Assembly (NCBI GenBank): GCA_031267795.1
Contig: JAIRYK010000002.1
Location: forward strand, 1 to 34,785
DNA: 34,785 bases
DNA from: Candidatus Endomicrobiellum devescovinae
GTDB taxonomy: Bacteria > Elusimicrobiota > Endomicrobiia > Endomicrobiales > Endomicrobiaceae
Reading direction: 5' to 3'
The notes beneath the pieces were generated by a model. It did no database searches and was not told the origin of the DNA. It saw only the letters and a program-made list of their open reading frames with translations. This document shows positions 8,086-15,795 of this stretch, piece by piece (within the stretch, counting starts at the first letter, position 1; each line of letters begins with the position of its first letter). The translations under genes were made by a program, and so were the position numbers.

Positions 8086-8796
8086 ATGGCTAAGATTTAC
8101 AATGATATATCAGGAATGCTGCTTTTAGACAAACCATCAGGAATCACGTCATTTAAAGCCGTTCATAAAATAAAAAAAGTGTTAAAAGTAAAGAAAACGG
8201 GTCATTGTGGAACTTTGGATCCGGCAGCTACTGGGCTTTTGATTGTTTTGATAGGAAAGGCAACCAAATTTCAAGATAAGTTTATGAAAAAAGACAAAGT
8301 TTACACCAGCTCTTTTCTTTTAGGAACTGTCACAAACACAGGAGATTTAGACGGAACCATAATTTCCCAGAAAGATTTTTCTGATATAAATATTAAAAAA
8401 ATAAAAGAAGCTGCGAAAAATTTTACAGGAGAAATTTACCAAATTCCTCCTATGTATTCTGCTTTAAAACATAAAGGTAAAAAACTTTATGAGCTTGCAA
8501 GGCAAGGCATAGAAGTTGAAAGAAAATCAAAAAAAATTGTAATAAGCGAGTTTGAAATAATTTCCTATTTCAACGGTATTGTAACCGTCAGAGTTTCCTG
8601 TTCCAGTGGAACATACATAAGAACTTTAGCTCAAGATTTGGGGAATTTCTTAGGGTGTGGCGCAACGGTTAAAGCTTTAAGAAGAGAACAAATAGATGCT
8701 TTTGACGTCAAAAACGCTTTAAAATATGAAGATTGCGATGACGCAAATAAAATAATAGAAAATATAATCTCTTTATCGGCATGTATAAATGAATAA
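8086..8796 (+). CDS. truB: tRNA pseudouridine(55) synthase TruB
   Basis: This 236-residue protein is on the short side for TruB. It has the N-terminal LLLDKPSGITSF motif and the catalytic motif GTLDPAATG with nucleophile Asp45. YEVxxSCSSGTYIRTLAQDLG-type residues are seen as VSCSSGTYIRTLAQDLG. TruB makes pseudouridine 55 in the T loop of tRNAs. The C-terminus ends soon after the LRREQIDAFDVKNAL segment, so an extra C-terminal PUA-like domain is absent or minimal. No good Shine-Dalgarno is visible; translation may couple to nrnA, 12 bases upstream. Confidence 0.96.
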   Translation: MAKIYNDISGMLLLDKPSGITSFKAVHKIKKVLKVKKTGHCGTLDPAATGLLIVLIGKATKFQDKFMKKDKVYTSSFLLGTVTNTGDLDGTIISQKDFSDINIKKIKEAAKNFTGEIYQIPPMYSALKHKGKKLYELARQGIEVERKSKKIVISEFEIISYFNGIVTVRVSCSSGTYIRTLAQDLGNFLGCGATVKALRREQIDAFDVKNALKYEDCDDANKIIENIISLSACINE

Positions 8797-9673
8797 AAAA
8801 TCAATTGTAACCATCGGAACATTTGATGGAGTGCATAAAGGACACAGGCTCCTTATAGGTAAAACTGTGTCGTTAGCGGGAAAGAGTAAGTTAAAAAGCA
8901 TAGTAATATCGCTTGAAAAACCTGTAAAGAAGGTTAAAGGACTGCTTACAACTTGCGATGAGAAGCTTGAAGAAATAAAGGCTTTAGGTGTTGACGAAAT
9001 TATTCTGATAAATGTGCCTTCTGAAATTTTAACTTATACTGCAGATAAATTTTTTGACGAATTTTTACTTAATGAGCTAAATATTTCAGAAATAGTATGT
9101 GGTTCCGATTTTGCTTTTGGCAAAGACAGAAAAGGCGATACAGGCTGGCTTAAGAAAAAAGCAAAAAATAATAATGTTAAAGTAAGCATAGTTAAATATT
9201 TAAAAAACTCTTCAAAACAAATATCTTCGTCTTATATAAGAACATTGCTTGAAAAAGGTGATTTAAAAAATGCTGCAAAACTATTGGGCAGACCCTACTC
9301 TTTCTCAGGCATTCCATTTAAAGATAAAGGCTTTGGTAAAAAGTTAGGGTTTCCTACTGTAAATTTAAAAGTAAATAGTGATAAACTTATTCCAAAAGGC
9401 GTGTATATAAGTATAATAACGCAAAAAGACAAAATATATCCGTCTGTTACAAGTATAGGAAGTCGGCTTACTTTTAACAGGGGTGGCAAGATTGTTCCTG
9501 AAACTCATGTTTTAAATTTTGACGGCATATGGAAAAAAACTTTGACAAAAGTAATATTATTGAAAAAAATAAGAGATGAAAAGAAATTTAAGAATGTGCA
9601 AGCTCTAAAGGTGCAGATTTCAAAAGATATAGCAAAATCTTCAAAATTTTTTAAATTTGGCAAAACAGTATGA
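8789..9673 (+). CDS. ribF: Bifunctional riboflavin kinase / FAD synthetase
   Basis: This 294-residue protein has an N-terminal nucleotidyltransferase domain with TIGTFDGVHKGH (8-19) and the SSSYIRTLLEKGDLKNAAKLLGRPYS segment. The C-terminal flavokinase domain has GKKLGFPTVNLK and a GVYIS strand. It converts riboflavin to FMN and FMN to FAD. The start overlaps the end of truB by eight bases, which suggests translational coupling. truB-ribF is a common bacterial pair. The C-terminus is slightly shorter than in well-known homologues but both domains look complete. No FMN riboswitch is visible. Confidence 0.95.
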   Translation: MNKKSIVTIGTFDGVHKGHRLLIGKTVSLAGKSKLKSIVISLEKPVKKVKGLLTTCDEKLEEIKALGVDEIILINVPSEILTYTADKFFDEFLLNELNISEIVCGSDFAFGKDRKGDTGWLKKKAKNNNVKVSIVKYLKNSSKQISSSYIRTLLEKGDLKNAAKLLGRPYSFSGIPFKDKGFGKKLGFPTVNLKVNSDKLIPKGVYISIITQKDKIYPSVTSIGSRLTFNRGGKIVPETHVLNFDGIWKKTLTKVILLKKIRDEKKFKNVQALKVQISKDIAKSSKFFKFGKTV

Positions 9674-9731
9674 AAATTTGATATTTTTTTGGAGTTTTGG
9701 TAAAATTATAATAAGTTTAAGTGGAGTTTTA

Positions 9732-10079
9732 ATGTCCGACGATTGTCTTTTTTGCAAAATAGCTGAAGGAAAAATTTCATCGCATAAAGTTTATGAAGAT
9801 GAAGAAGTCTTTGCTTTTAGGGATATAAATCCTCAAGCTCCTGTTCATATAGTAATTATACCAAAAAAACATATAAACGGATTGGATAATGTTTCTCATG
9901 AGGACGAGCAGATACTTGGTCATATTCAAGTTGTGGCTGCAAAAATCGCAAAACAGTTCCCCGAGATGAAGAATGGTTTTCGTGTTATAAATAATTGCGG
10001 AGAAGACGGTGGTCAGACTGTTTTTCATATTCATTATCATCTTCTTGGAGGAAGAGTTTTTAGTTGGCCCCCAGGGTAA
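9732..10079 (+). CDS. HIT-family nucleotide-binding protein (HINT-like)
   Basis: From the ATG at 9732 the protein is 115 residues, normal for the HINT branch. It starts with DCLFCKIAEGKI and ends with the histidine triad HIHYH (His99, His101, His103) and a FSWPPG tail, both typical of bacterial HinT. Such proteins hydrolyse adenosine phosphoramidates. A start at 9657 would add 25 residues without family resemblance and overlap ribF. GTGGAG lies upstream of 9732. A TATAAT at 9707-9712 could give it its own promoter. The cellular role here is not known. Confidence 0.93.
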   Translation: MSDDCLFCKIAEGKISSHKVYEDEEVFAFRDINPQAPVHIVIIPKKHINGLDNVSHEDEQILGHIQVVAAKIAKQFPEMKNGFRVINNCGEDGGQTVFHIHYHLLGGRVFSWPPG

Positions 10080-10128
10080 TTTTTATGATAAAAATTAAAC
10101 TTTTTTAAGAAAGGCGGTGTTTTGAAAT

Positions 10129-10335
10129 ATGGTGAATATTAAAGTTCGCGATGGAGAATCTATTGAAGAGGCTATTAGGCGCTTCAAAAGAGAATGCGAA
10201 AGAAACGGAATTATGCAAGAAATTAAGAAGCGTGAATTCTACAAAGCTCCAAGCGTTTTAAAGAAAGAAAAACTTGCTGAAACAAAAAGAAAAATCCGTC
10301 GCAAAATGCTTAAAGATAACAGATGGTCCAGATAA
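10129..10335 (+). CDS. rpsU: 30S ribosomal protein S21
   Basis: This 68-residue, strongly basic protein matches S21. It begins with VRDGESIEEAIRRFKREC and continues with EIKKREFYKAPS and a Lys/Arg-rich C-terminal helix. S21 sits near the anti-Shine-Dalgarno end of 16S rRNA and supports mRNA binding. AAGGCGGTG lies upstream of the ATG. It begins the rpsU-dnaG-rpoD macromolecular synthesis group, here with a terminator and a NIF3 gene between rpsU and dnaG. Confidence 0.97.
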   Translation: MVNIKVRDGESIEEAIRRFKRECERNGIMQEIKKREFYKAPSVLKKEKLAETKRKIRRKMLKDNRWSR

Positions 10336-10346
10336 ATGAACACATA

Positions 10347-10397
10347 AAAAGGGAGTTATGTTTGGCTAATTGCTAACGCTTAACTCCCTTTTATTTT
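10347..10397 (+). terminator. Intrinsic terminator between rpsU and the NIF3 gene
   Basis: AAAAGGGAGTTA (10347-10358) pairs perfectly with TAACTCCCTTTT (10381-10392), followed by ATTTT. The 22-base apical part may fold further. It lies 11 bases after the rpsU stop. E. coli also has a terminator between rpsU and dnaG, letting S21 be made in excess over primase and sigma; the same logic may apply here. Confidence 0.88.
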
Positions 10398-10426
10398 AAC
10401 AGTCTATGAGCTTTAAGGTGGTAAAA

Positions 10427-11383
10427 ATGAAATTGAAAGATATTCAGGATATATTTATAAAAGAGGGAATCAACGAAGATCCCAGAGGATTAAATGCTGT
10501 AGAAGCAGATTTGTTGAAACGCAAAGAAGAATATAATGCTCTTTCGTCAAAAAAGAAAGAGATTTACGATATAGAAAGTCTTAGTAACCCATATTATGAT
10601 TCAAGAATTATTTACGGCGATCCAGATACCAATGCAAAAGCCATTTTGGTTGGCATAGACATAGAAACGCAAGAACTTTTGCTAGCTAAAAATCTTATGA
10701 ATTCAGGAAGAAAAATAGATTTAGTTATAGCGCATCACCCAGAAGGATATGCTTACTCAACATTTCACAGTGTTATAGGTATGCAGACAGATATTTTAAA
10801 TAATCAGGGAATACCTATAAATATTACAGAAAAAATTGTTTCAGAGAGAATTAGAGAAGTTCAAAAAAATGTTCTCCCTAAAAATAACGAAAGAATTTAC
10901 GATGCTGCTAAACTTTTAAATATTTCTTTTATGACTGCTCATTCTGTAGCTGACAACCACGTTGCGTCGTTTTTACAGAGAGAGATAGATACATTAAAGC
11001 CTGTTTATTTAAAAGAAATCATAGAATTGTTAGACAGGTACCCAGAATACCAACATGCAACTAAAATAGGTCAAGCGCCTTTTATTTTGTGTGGAAGCGA
11101 TTTTTCAAGATGCGGAAAGGTTTTTGTGGATATGACAGGTGGAACTGAGGGACCGTTGGAATCTTTTGAAAAACTTGCGGTAGCTGGGGTAGGGACTATA
11201 GTTGGAATGCATTTAAGCTCTAAAGCTGCTAAAGAAGCGGAAAAATATCACTTAAATGTTATTTTAGCTGGACATATTTCGTCTGACAATTTGGGTCTTA
11301 ACCTTTTGTTTGATAAACTTGAAAATAAAGCAGGTGAACTTGAATTTATAGAATGCTCAGGATTTAGAAGATTCAGAAGATAA
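10427..11383 (+). CDS. NIF3-like metal-binding protein (DUF34 family)
   Basis: This 318-residue protein resembles the NIF3/YqfO/YbgI family. Metal-ligand-type motifs are AHHPEG (His103, His104) and, near the C-terminus, GHISSDN (282-288). These ligands usually build a dinuclear metal site in a toroidal hexamer. The family is annotated as GTP cyclohydrolase I type 2, but its true function is unsettled. The start at 10427 is preferred because AAGGTGG lies five bases upstream; a start at 10406 would add seven residues. It ends one base before dnaG, so it is part of the dnaG-rpoD transcript. Confidence 0.8.
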   Translation: MKLKDIQDIFIKEGINEDPRGLNAVEADLLKRKEEYNALSSKKKEIYDIESLSNPYYDSRIIYGDPDTNAKAILVGIDIETQELLLAKNLMNSGRKIDLVIAHHPEGYAYSTFHSVIGMQTDILNNQGIPINITEKIVSERIREVQKNVLPKNNERIYDAAKLLNISFMTAHSVADNHVASFLQREIDTLKPVYLKEIIELLDRYPEYQHATKIGQAPFILCGSDFSRCGKVFVDMTGGTEGPLESFEKLAVAGVGTIVGMHLSSKAAKEAEKYHLNVILAGHISSDNLGLNLLFDKLENKAGELEFIECSGFRRFRR

Positions 11384-11384
11384 A

Positions 11385-13145
11385 ATGGCTATATCTGAAG
11401 ATATAATAGAAAGAATAAGACTCTCAAACAACATAGAGTCTGTTGTAAGAGAGTATCTTCCGGATTTGAAAAAGGCAGGGCGCAATTGGAAAGCTTGCTG
11501 CCCTTTTCATAATGAGAAAACTCCGTCTTTTGTGGTAAGCCCTGAGAAAGGCATTTTTAGATGTTTCGGCTGTAATACGGCGGGAGACGTTTTTAAGTTT
11601 GTTATGCTTGCAGATAATATATCTTGGCTTGAGGCTGTAAGAAAGTTGGCTCAAAAAGCAGGGATAACAATTCAAGAAACTAAGAAAAATATAACAAAAG
11701 CGTCAGAAAAATCTCAAATATTTGACATTTTGGAAAATTCGGCTATATTTTATCATAGATGTTTGCTTGAAAGTTCAAGTGCAGGCAAGGTTAGAGATTA
11801 TCTAAAAAGTCGTGGTATAACAAGTGATACTATAAATAAATTCAATCTTGGTTTTGCTCCTAAAGGGCAGCTTTTGCAGTTGGCTTTGAAAAAAGGACAT
11901 ACTACCGATGAGCTTGCAAAAGCGGGTTTAATAACTAAAACTGAGAGAGGAACTTTTTTTGAATATATGTCAGAACGCATTGTATTCCCGATTTATGATG
12001 CGCAGGGAAGAGTTGTTGCGTTTGGTGGCAGAACTATTGGAAATCAAGAACCTAAATATTTGAATAGTCCCGAGACAATTGTTTATTCTAAATCGTCAAA
12101 TCTTTACGGTTTGTACCAAACTTTGTCAGAGCTTAGAAAAGAAAGAAAGATGATTGTTCTTGAAGGGTATATGGACGTTATTATTCCGCAACAGTTTGGT
12201 ATAGCTGGAGCAGTAGCGACGCTTGGTACAGCATTTACTCAAAATCATGCGAAATTAATTGCAAGATACTCTGACGAAGTAACATTGCTTTTTGATGCGG
12301 ATAATGCTGGCAGAACAGCTACTCATAAAGCCTTGGAAATTTTGACAGAGAGTGGCATAGAGGCTAAAGTTTCTTCTTTGCCGGAACATGTTGACGCTGA
12401 TGAATATCTGAATCAGCATGGAAAAGAGAAGTTTTTAAAATTGTTGTCAGATAGTTCTAAAAGCGCTATAGATTTTATGATTGACAGAGTTTATCGGAGT
12501 GCGTTGCCGGTTGGAAAAGTCGTTTCTCCTGAAGCTAAAGCTAAAGCAGTATCAATTCTTTTAGATTTTGTATCAAAAAGTTCAAATACAATAATTCAAA
12601 GAGAATGGATAAAAAAAGTAGCTCAACATATAAATATAGACGAAGAAGCTGTTTGGCGAGAGTTTAAAAAGAAGCAAAATCTGAAAATAAAGAGCTATTT
12701 TAATGACGAGCTTAAAAATTTAACTTCTAAAGCAGTCAAAAATAAAAAGATTACAATGTCTTTGGAAGAAAATCTCTTAAATCTGATTTTAAATAATAGA
12801 GATTACCTTGAAAGAGCTGGAGCAGATTTTTTTCAGGATGCAAGATGTCAAAAAATTTATGGTTTGCTGGCTTCTGGCTTAAGCGATGCGGAAATATTAA
12901 ACGAACTGTCGCCAGAAGAAACCGTATGGTTTTCAGAGCTTACTTTAAATTCAATTGAGTATAACGATGTAAACGAAGCTTTTTTAATTATCTTAAAAGA
13001 TATGGAAGAACACAATCATAGAAGAAGAAGGCAGCAGCTTGAGAGGGAGATTCTTTTGATGACAGAAGGTAAAAAAGAAAAAGATAGTGCTTTATTTGAA
13101 GAATATAAAAAATTAACAACCCTTTTGAAAGGGTCGGGGAATTGA
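11385..13145 (+). CDS. dnaG: DNA primase
   Basis: This 586-residue protein has the full DnaG order. The N-terminal CHC2 zinc finger uses Cys39, His42, Cys60 and Cys63. The TOPRIM catalytic core has EGYMDV (Glu260) and LFDADNAGR (Asp304, Asp306), and a C-terminal helical domain should bind DnaB helicase. DnaG makes the RNA primers for DNA replication. It begins one base after the NIF3 stop and ends one base before rpoD, so the three are tightly coupled. Length is normal for the family. Confidence 0.97.
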   Translation: MAISEDIIERIRLSNNIESVVREYLPDLKKAGRNWKACCPFHNEKTPSFVVSPEKGIFRCFGCNTAGDVFKFVMLADNISWLEAVRKLAQKAGITIQETKKNITKASEKSQIFDILENSAIFYHRCLLESSSAGKVRDYLKSRGITSDTINKFNLGFAPKGQLLQLALKKGHTTDELAKAGLITKTERGTFFEYMSERIVFPIYDAQGRVVAFGGRTIGNQEPKYLNSPETIVYSKSSNLYGLYQTLSELRKERKMIVLEGYMDVIIPQQFGIAGAVATLGTAFTQNHAKLIARYSDEVTLLFDADNAGRTATHKALEILTESGIEAKVSSLPEHVDADEYLNQHGKEKFLKLLSDSSKSAIDFMIDRVYRSALPVGKVVSPEAKAKAVSILLDFVSKSSNTIIQREWIKKVAQHINIDEEAVWREFKKKQNLKIKSYFNDELKNLTSKAVKNKKITMSLEENLLNLILNNRDYLERAGADFFQDARCQKIYGLLASGLSDAEILNELSPEETVWFSELTLNSIEYNDVNEAFLIILKDMEEHNHRRRRQQLEREILLMTEGKKEKDSALFEEYKKLTTLLKGSGN

Positions 13146-13146
13146 A

Positions 13147-14865
13147 ATGGCAAAAAGAGATTTATTTCAAGATTTAATTGACATTGGTAAAGAGCAGGGA
13201 TATCTTACATATGAGGATATAAGTAATAATCTTCCACAAAAATATATGGTCGCTGAAAAGATTGACAGTTTTTTTGGCACTTTGGAAGACCATGGCATTC
13301 ATGTTCTGCAGGATAAAGATGTTGAAAAAGAAAAAAAGAATACGGCAGAAGCTGTTGAACAGTCTGTAAAAATAACAGAAGAGAAAGAAGATATAAATCC
13401 AGTAAGAATGTATTTAAGCGAGATGGCAAAAGTTCCTTTGCTTGAAAGGGCTGTTGAAGTTGAGTTGGCAAAAAACATAAGAGAAAATGAGAAGAAGCTT
13501 AAATTGATAGTTTTGGAATCTCCTCTTATAATAAAAGAAATAAGAAATTGGGAAACTCTTATAAGCCAGCAAGAAATGACAACTAAAGAATTGATGCCAA
13601 GAGGACGAAAGTCTCAAGCTCAGTTAAGGGGAATGGGTGTAAAAATAAAGACAGCTGTAAAAAAGATAAACCTTATAGAAAAAAACATAAACTCTCATGA
13701 AGAAAAGTTGAAACTTAAGTCTATATCTCAAAAAGATAGAGAACGTCATTTAAATAAAGTTAAACAGCTCCGCGGCGAGATAATAAATCTCATTGTAAGC
13801 CTTAATTTAAATCAAGATAAGATTAAAAGGCTTATAAATAAAATTAAAACTATAGCCCGTAAGCTTAATGAAATAAAAGACAGTGTTAGAAGATTTGAAA
13901 GAAGATATAAGAATTCTTTTTCAAAAGTTCAGACTTTATTCAAACAGTATGAAGCGGGTAAGATTTCAGCTGCTGATTTTAAAAAATCTACGGGTGTGCC
14001 TGTAAAAAACACAAGTGAAGATTTAAAAAATCTTAAAAGTTTGCTTGAAAGACAAATGAGTATGCAGGAAGGTTTTGTTATAACCGTTGAAGAAATGATA
14101 GAGACTGACAGAAAAATAAGAGAACTTGAAGAAGTTATTCATAGGGATAAAATGAAACTCATTGAAGCTAACTTTAGGCTTGTTGTTTCTATAGCAAAAA
14201 AACATGTTGGTATAAGCAATTTGGAATTGTCTGATCTTATACAGGAAGGGAATCTTGGACTTTCTAAGGCTGTTGAGAAGTTTGAGTGGAAGAGGGGTTT
14301 TAAGTTTTCAACTTACGCTACTTGGTGGATAAGACAATCTATAAACAGGGCTATTGCTGATCAAGCAAGAACTATAAGAATTCCTGTTCATATGAAAGAA
14401 CTTATATCAAAACTTACAAAGGTCAAAAAGAAGTTCCAACAGGATATAGGTAGAGAACCGTCAATAGAAGAATATGGCAAATCTTTAAGGCTTTCTACTG
14501 ACAGAATAAGAAAGATTTTGAAAATGATGCAAGAACCAGTTTCTCTAGCAACGCCTGTAGGTGAAGAAGAGGATTCAAGATTAGAAGATTTTATAGAAGA
14601 TAATAATAGTCCAAGTCCTATAGCTAAGACGCAACAATATAGACTGCAGCTTGAGCTTGAAAAAGTGTTAAACACTTTAGCTCCTAGAGAAGCTGAAATA
14701 ATAAGTTTAAGATATGGAATAGGCGTAGGATACCCAAGTACTCTTGAAGAAGTTGGTAAGAAATTTGGAGTTACTAGAGAGAGAGTAAGACAGATAGAAG
14801 CAAAAGCTATAAGAAAATTGAGACACCCGAGTAGGAGCAAATCGCTTCGTGAATATTTGGACTAG
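13147..14865 (+). CDS. rpoD: RNA polymerase primary sigma factor RpoD
   Basis: This 572-residue protein has a region 1.1-like start ([18 protein letters not shown]) and region 1.2 with DPVRMYL-type residues ([10 protein letters not shown]). A long, charged, predicted helical non-conserved region (about 100-320) follows. Region 2 contains [20 protein letters not shown] (from 360) and the -10 recognition helix with [13 protein letters not shown]. Region 4 ends with [23 protein letters not shown], the -35 recognition helix. It is the housekeeping sigma factor; its strict region 2.4 and 4.2 fit the TATAAT and TTGACA-like boxes seen in this window. It lies one base after dnaG. Confidence 0.97.
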   Translation: MAKRDLFQDLIDIGKEQGYLTYEDISNNLPQKYMVAEKIDSFFGTLEDHGIHVLQDKDVEKEKKNTAEAVEQSVKITEEKEDINPVRMYLSEMAKVPLLERAVEVELAKNIRENEKKLKLIVLESPLIIKEIRNWETLISQQEMTTKELMPRGRKSQAQLRGMGVKIKTAVKKINLIEKNINSHEEKLKLKSISQKDRERHLNKVKQLRGEIINLIVSLNLNQDKIKRLINKIKTIARKLNEIKDSVRRFERRYKNSFSKVQTLFKQYEAGKISAADFKKSTGVPVKNTSEDLKNLKSLLERQMSMQEGFVITVEEMIETDRKIRELEEVIHRDKMKLIEANFRLVVSIAKKHVGISNLELSDLIQEGNLGLSKAVEKFEWKRGFKFSTYATWWIRQSINRAIADQARTIRIPVHMKELISKLTKVKKKFQQDIGREPSIEEYGKSLRLSTDRIRKILKMMQEPVSLATPVGEEEDSRLEDFIEDNNSPSPIAKTQQYRLQLELEKVLNTLAPREAEIISLRYGIGVGYPSTLEEVGKKFGVTRERVRQIEAKAIRKLRHPSRSKSLREYLD

Positions 14866-14966
14866 ACGAAGTAAACTAATAAGAACGCTAAAATAGTTTT
14901 AAGTTGGACTGTAAAAAAGTTTTTATAAAGTTGCAGATTGGATGTTATTTTCTCGGATTATAGTTA

Positions 14967-15004
14967 AAAATACCCAAAGCTCTAAAAAAAGACTTGGGTA
15001 TTTT
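14967..15004. terminator. Bidirectional terminator between rpoD and nrdG
   Basis: AAAATACCCAA (14967-14977) pairs with TTGGGTATTTT (14994-15004) in an 11-pair stem. T-runs follow on the + strand; on the - strand the flanking AAAA supplies them. It sits between the convergent rpoD (+) and nrdG (-) genes and can serve both. The 14866-14966 stretch before it shows no gene. Confidence 0.85.
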
Positions 15005-15022
15005 CAATTTGTTTCAGGCTAA

Positions 15023-15595
15023 CTATTTCCTGCATTCTTGGACTGTATATGTTGAGGTTGTTACTAATCTTTTAATCTCTGATAAGTCTATTTCGTTTAA
15101 AATAGATTTATCATAAGTAGTTCTAAAAAGATGCGCAATTCCTGAAGATTGAATTATACTGAGCGATTGTTTTATCATGTCTAAGTCACCTTTAAAAAAT
15201 AGGTTGTATTTATCTTCAGGAGACTTTATGTCCATAGCAATAAAATCTAAAAGATTTTTATCAATTAAATCTTTTAAAACTTTAGGATTTGTTCCATTAG
15301 TGTCAAGTTTTACAAATAAATTTAATTTTTTTATTTCTTCTATAAATTCCGTTAAATCTTTTTGAAGAGTAGGTTCTCCACCAGTTATAACAACACCTTT
15401 AAGAAGTTTTTGTCTTTTTTTAAAAAAATTGAAAACTTCCTCATCGCTTATACTCGTTTCAAATAAATGTGGATAGACTAACTGGGGGTTATGGCAATAT
15501 GGACATCTCATATTGCAACCTTGCGTAAAAACAATAGCTGCAGGAACCCCCGGATAGTCTATCAATGATAATTTTTGTAATCCACCAATTTGCAT
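15023..15595 (-). CDS. nrdG: Anaerobic ribonucleoside-triphosphate reductase activating protein
   Basis: From the ATG at 15595 this is a 190-residue radical SAM enzyme. It starts with MQIGGLQKLSLIDYPG, typical of this branch, and holds the iron-sulfur motif CNMRCPYC (Cys27, Cys31, Cys34). GGEPTL lies further on as the SAM-binding segment. It uses SAM to abstract hydrogen from a glycine of NrdD, making the glycyl radical. An alternative start at 15652 would add 19 residues overlapping the upstream small ORF; the family start fits 15595. It begins one base after the stop of the small glycyl-radical ORF. No Shine-Dalgarno is visible, so translational coupling is likely. Confidence 0.93.
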   Translation of the reverse strand: MQIGGLQKLSLIDYPGVPAAIVFTQGCNMRCPYCHNPQLVYPHLFETSISDEEVFNFFKKRQKLLKGVVITGGEPTLQKDLTEFIEEIKKLNLFVKLDTNGTNPKVLKDLIDKNLLDFIAMDIKSPEDKYNLFFKGDLDMIKQSLSIIQSSGIAHLFRTTYDKSILNEIDLSEIKRLVTTSTYTVQECRK

Positions 15596-15596
15596 T

Positions 15597-15776
15597 TTAT
15601 TTACAAGGACAATATGTATTACGTATCTTAAACTCTTCTTTCTTGCCTTCATTCCATAAAGAAACAGGTCTTAAGTAACCTACAACTCTTGAATAAACTT
15701 CGCATTTTGTCCCTTCAATACAATCCCTCTTTGTCTTTAACTCGTTGATTTTTTCCTCAATTTCGTTAGCAGTCAT
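15597..15776 (-). CDS. Standalone glycyl-radical domain of class III ribonucleotide reductase
   Basis: This 59-residue ORF contains CEVYSRVVGYLRPVSLWN and GKKEEFKIRNTY. These match the C-terminal glycyl-radical segment normally fused to NrdD, with Gly33 as the expected radical site. The first 20 residues form a charged helix (EIEEKINELKTKRD) and the end is CPCK. It has a strong AAGGGGG ribosome binding site, sits 19 bases after the nrdD stop in a different frame, and abuts nrdG. I infer that it supplies the radical glycine in trans to NrdD and is the substrate of NrdG, in the way GrcA/YfiD serves pyruvate formate-lyase. I believe similar short proteins occur in other anaerobes, but this is unverified. 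Confidence 0.85.
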   Translation of the reverse strand: MTANEIEEKINELKTKRDCIEGTKCEVYSRVVGYLRPVSLWNEGKKEEFKIRNTYCPCK

Positions 15777-15795
15777 TTGTTCCCCCTTATTTAAT

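Noticed and set aside
9657-9731. Upstream extension of the HIT protein
   Set aside because: It overlaps the end of ribF and adds residues foreign to the family; the ATG at 9732 fits the usual HINT start.
14388-14840. 150-codon open frame on the - strand inside rpoD
   Set aside because: Shadow of the conserved sigma regions 3-4 on the + strand; no independent support.
15596-15652. Upstream extension of nrdG
   Set aside because: These codons overlap the glycyl-radical ORF in another frame; MQIGGLQKLSLIDYPG at 15595 is the family start.
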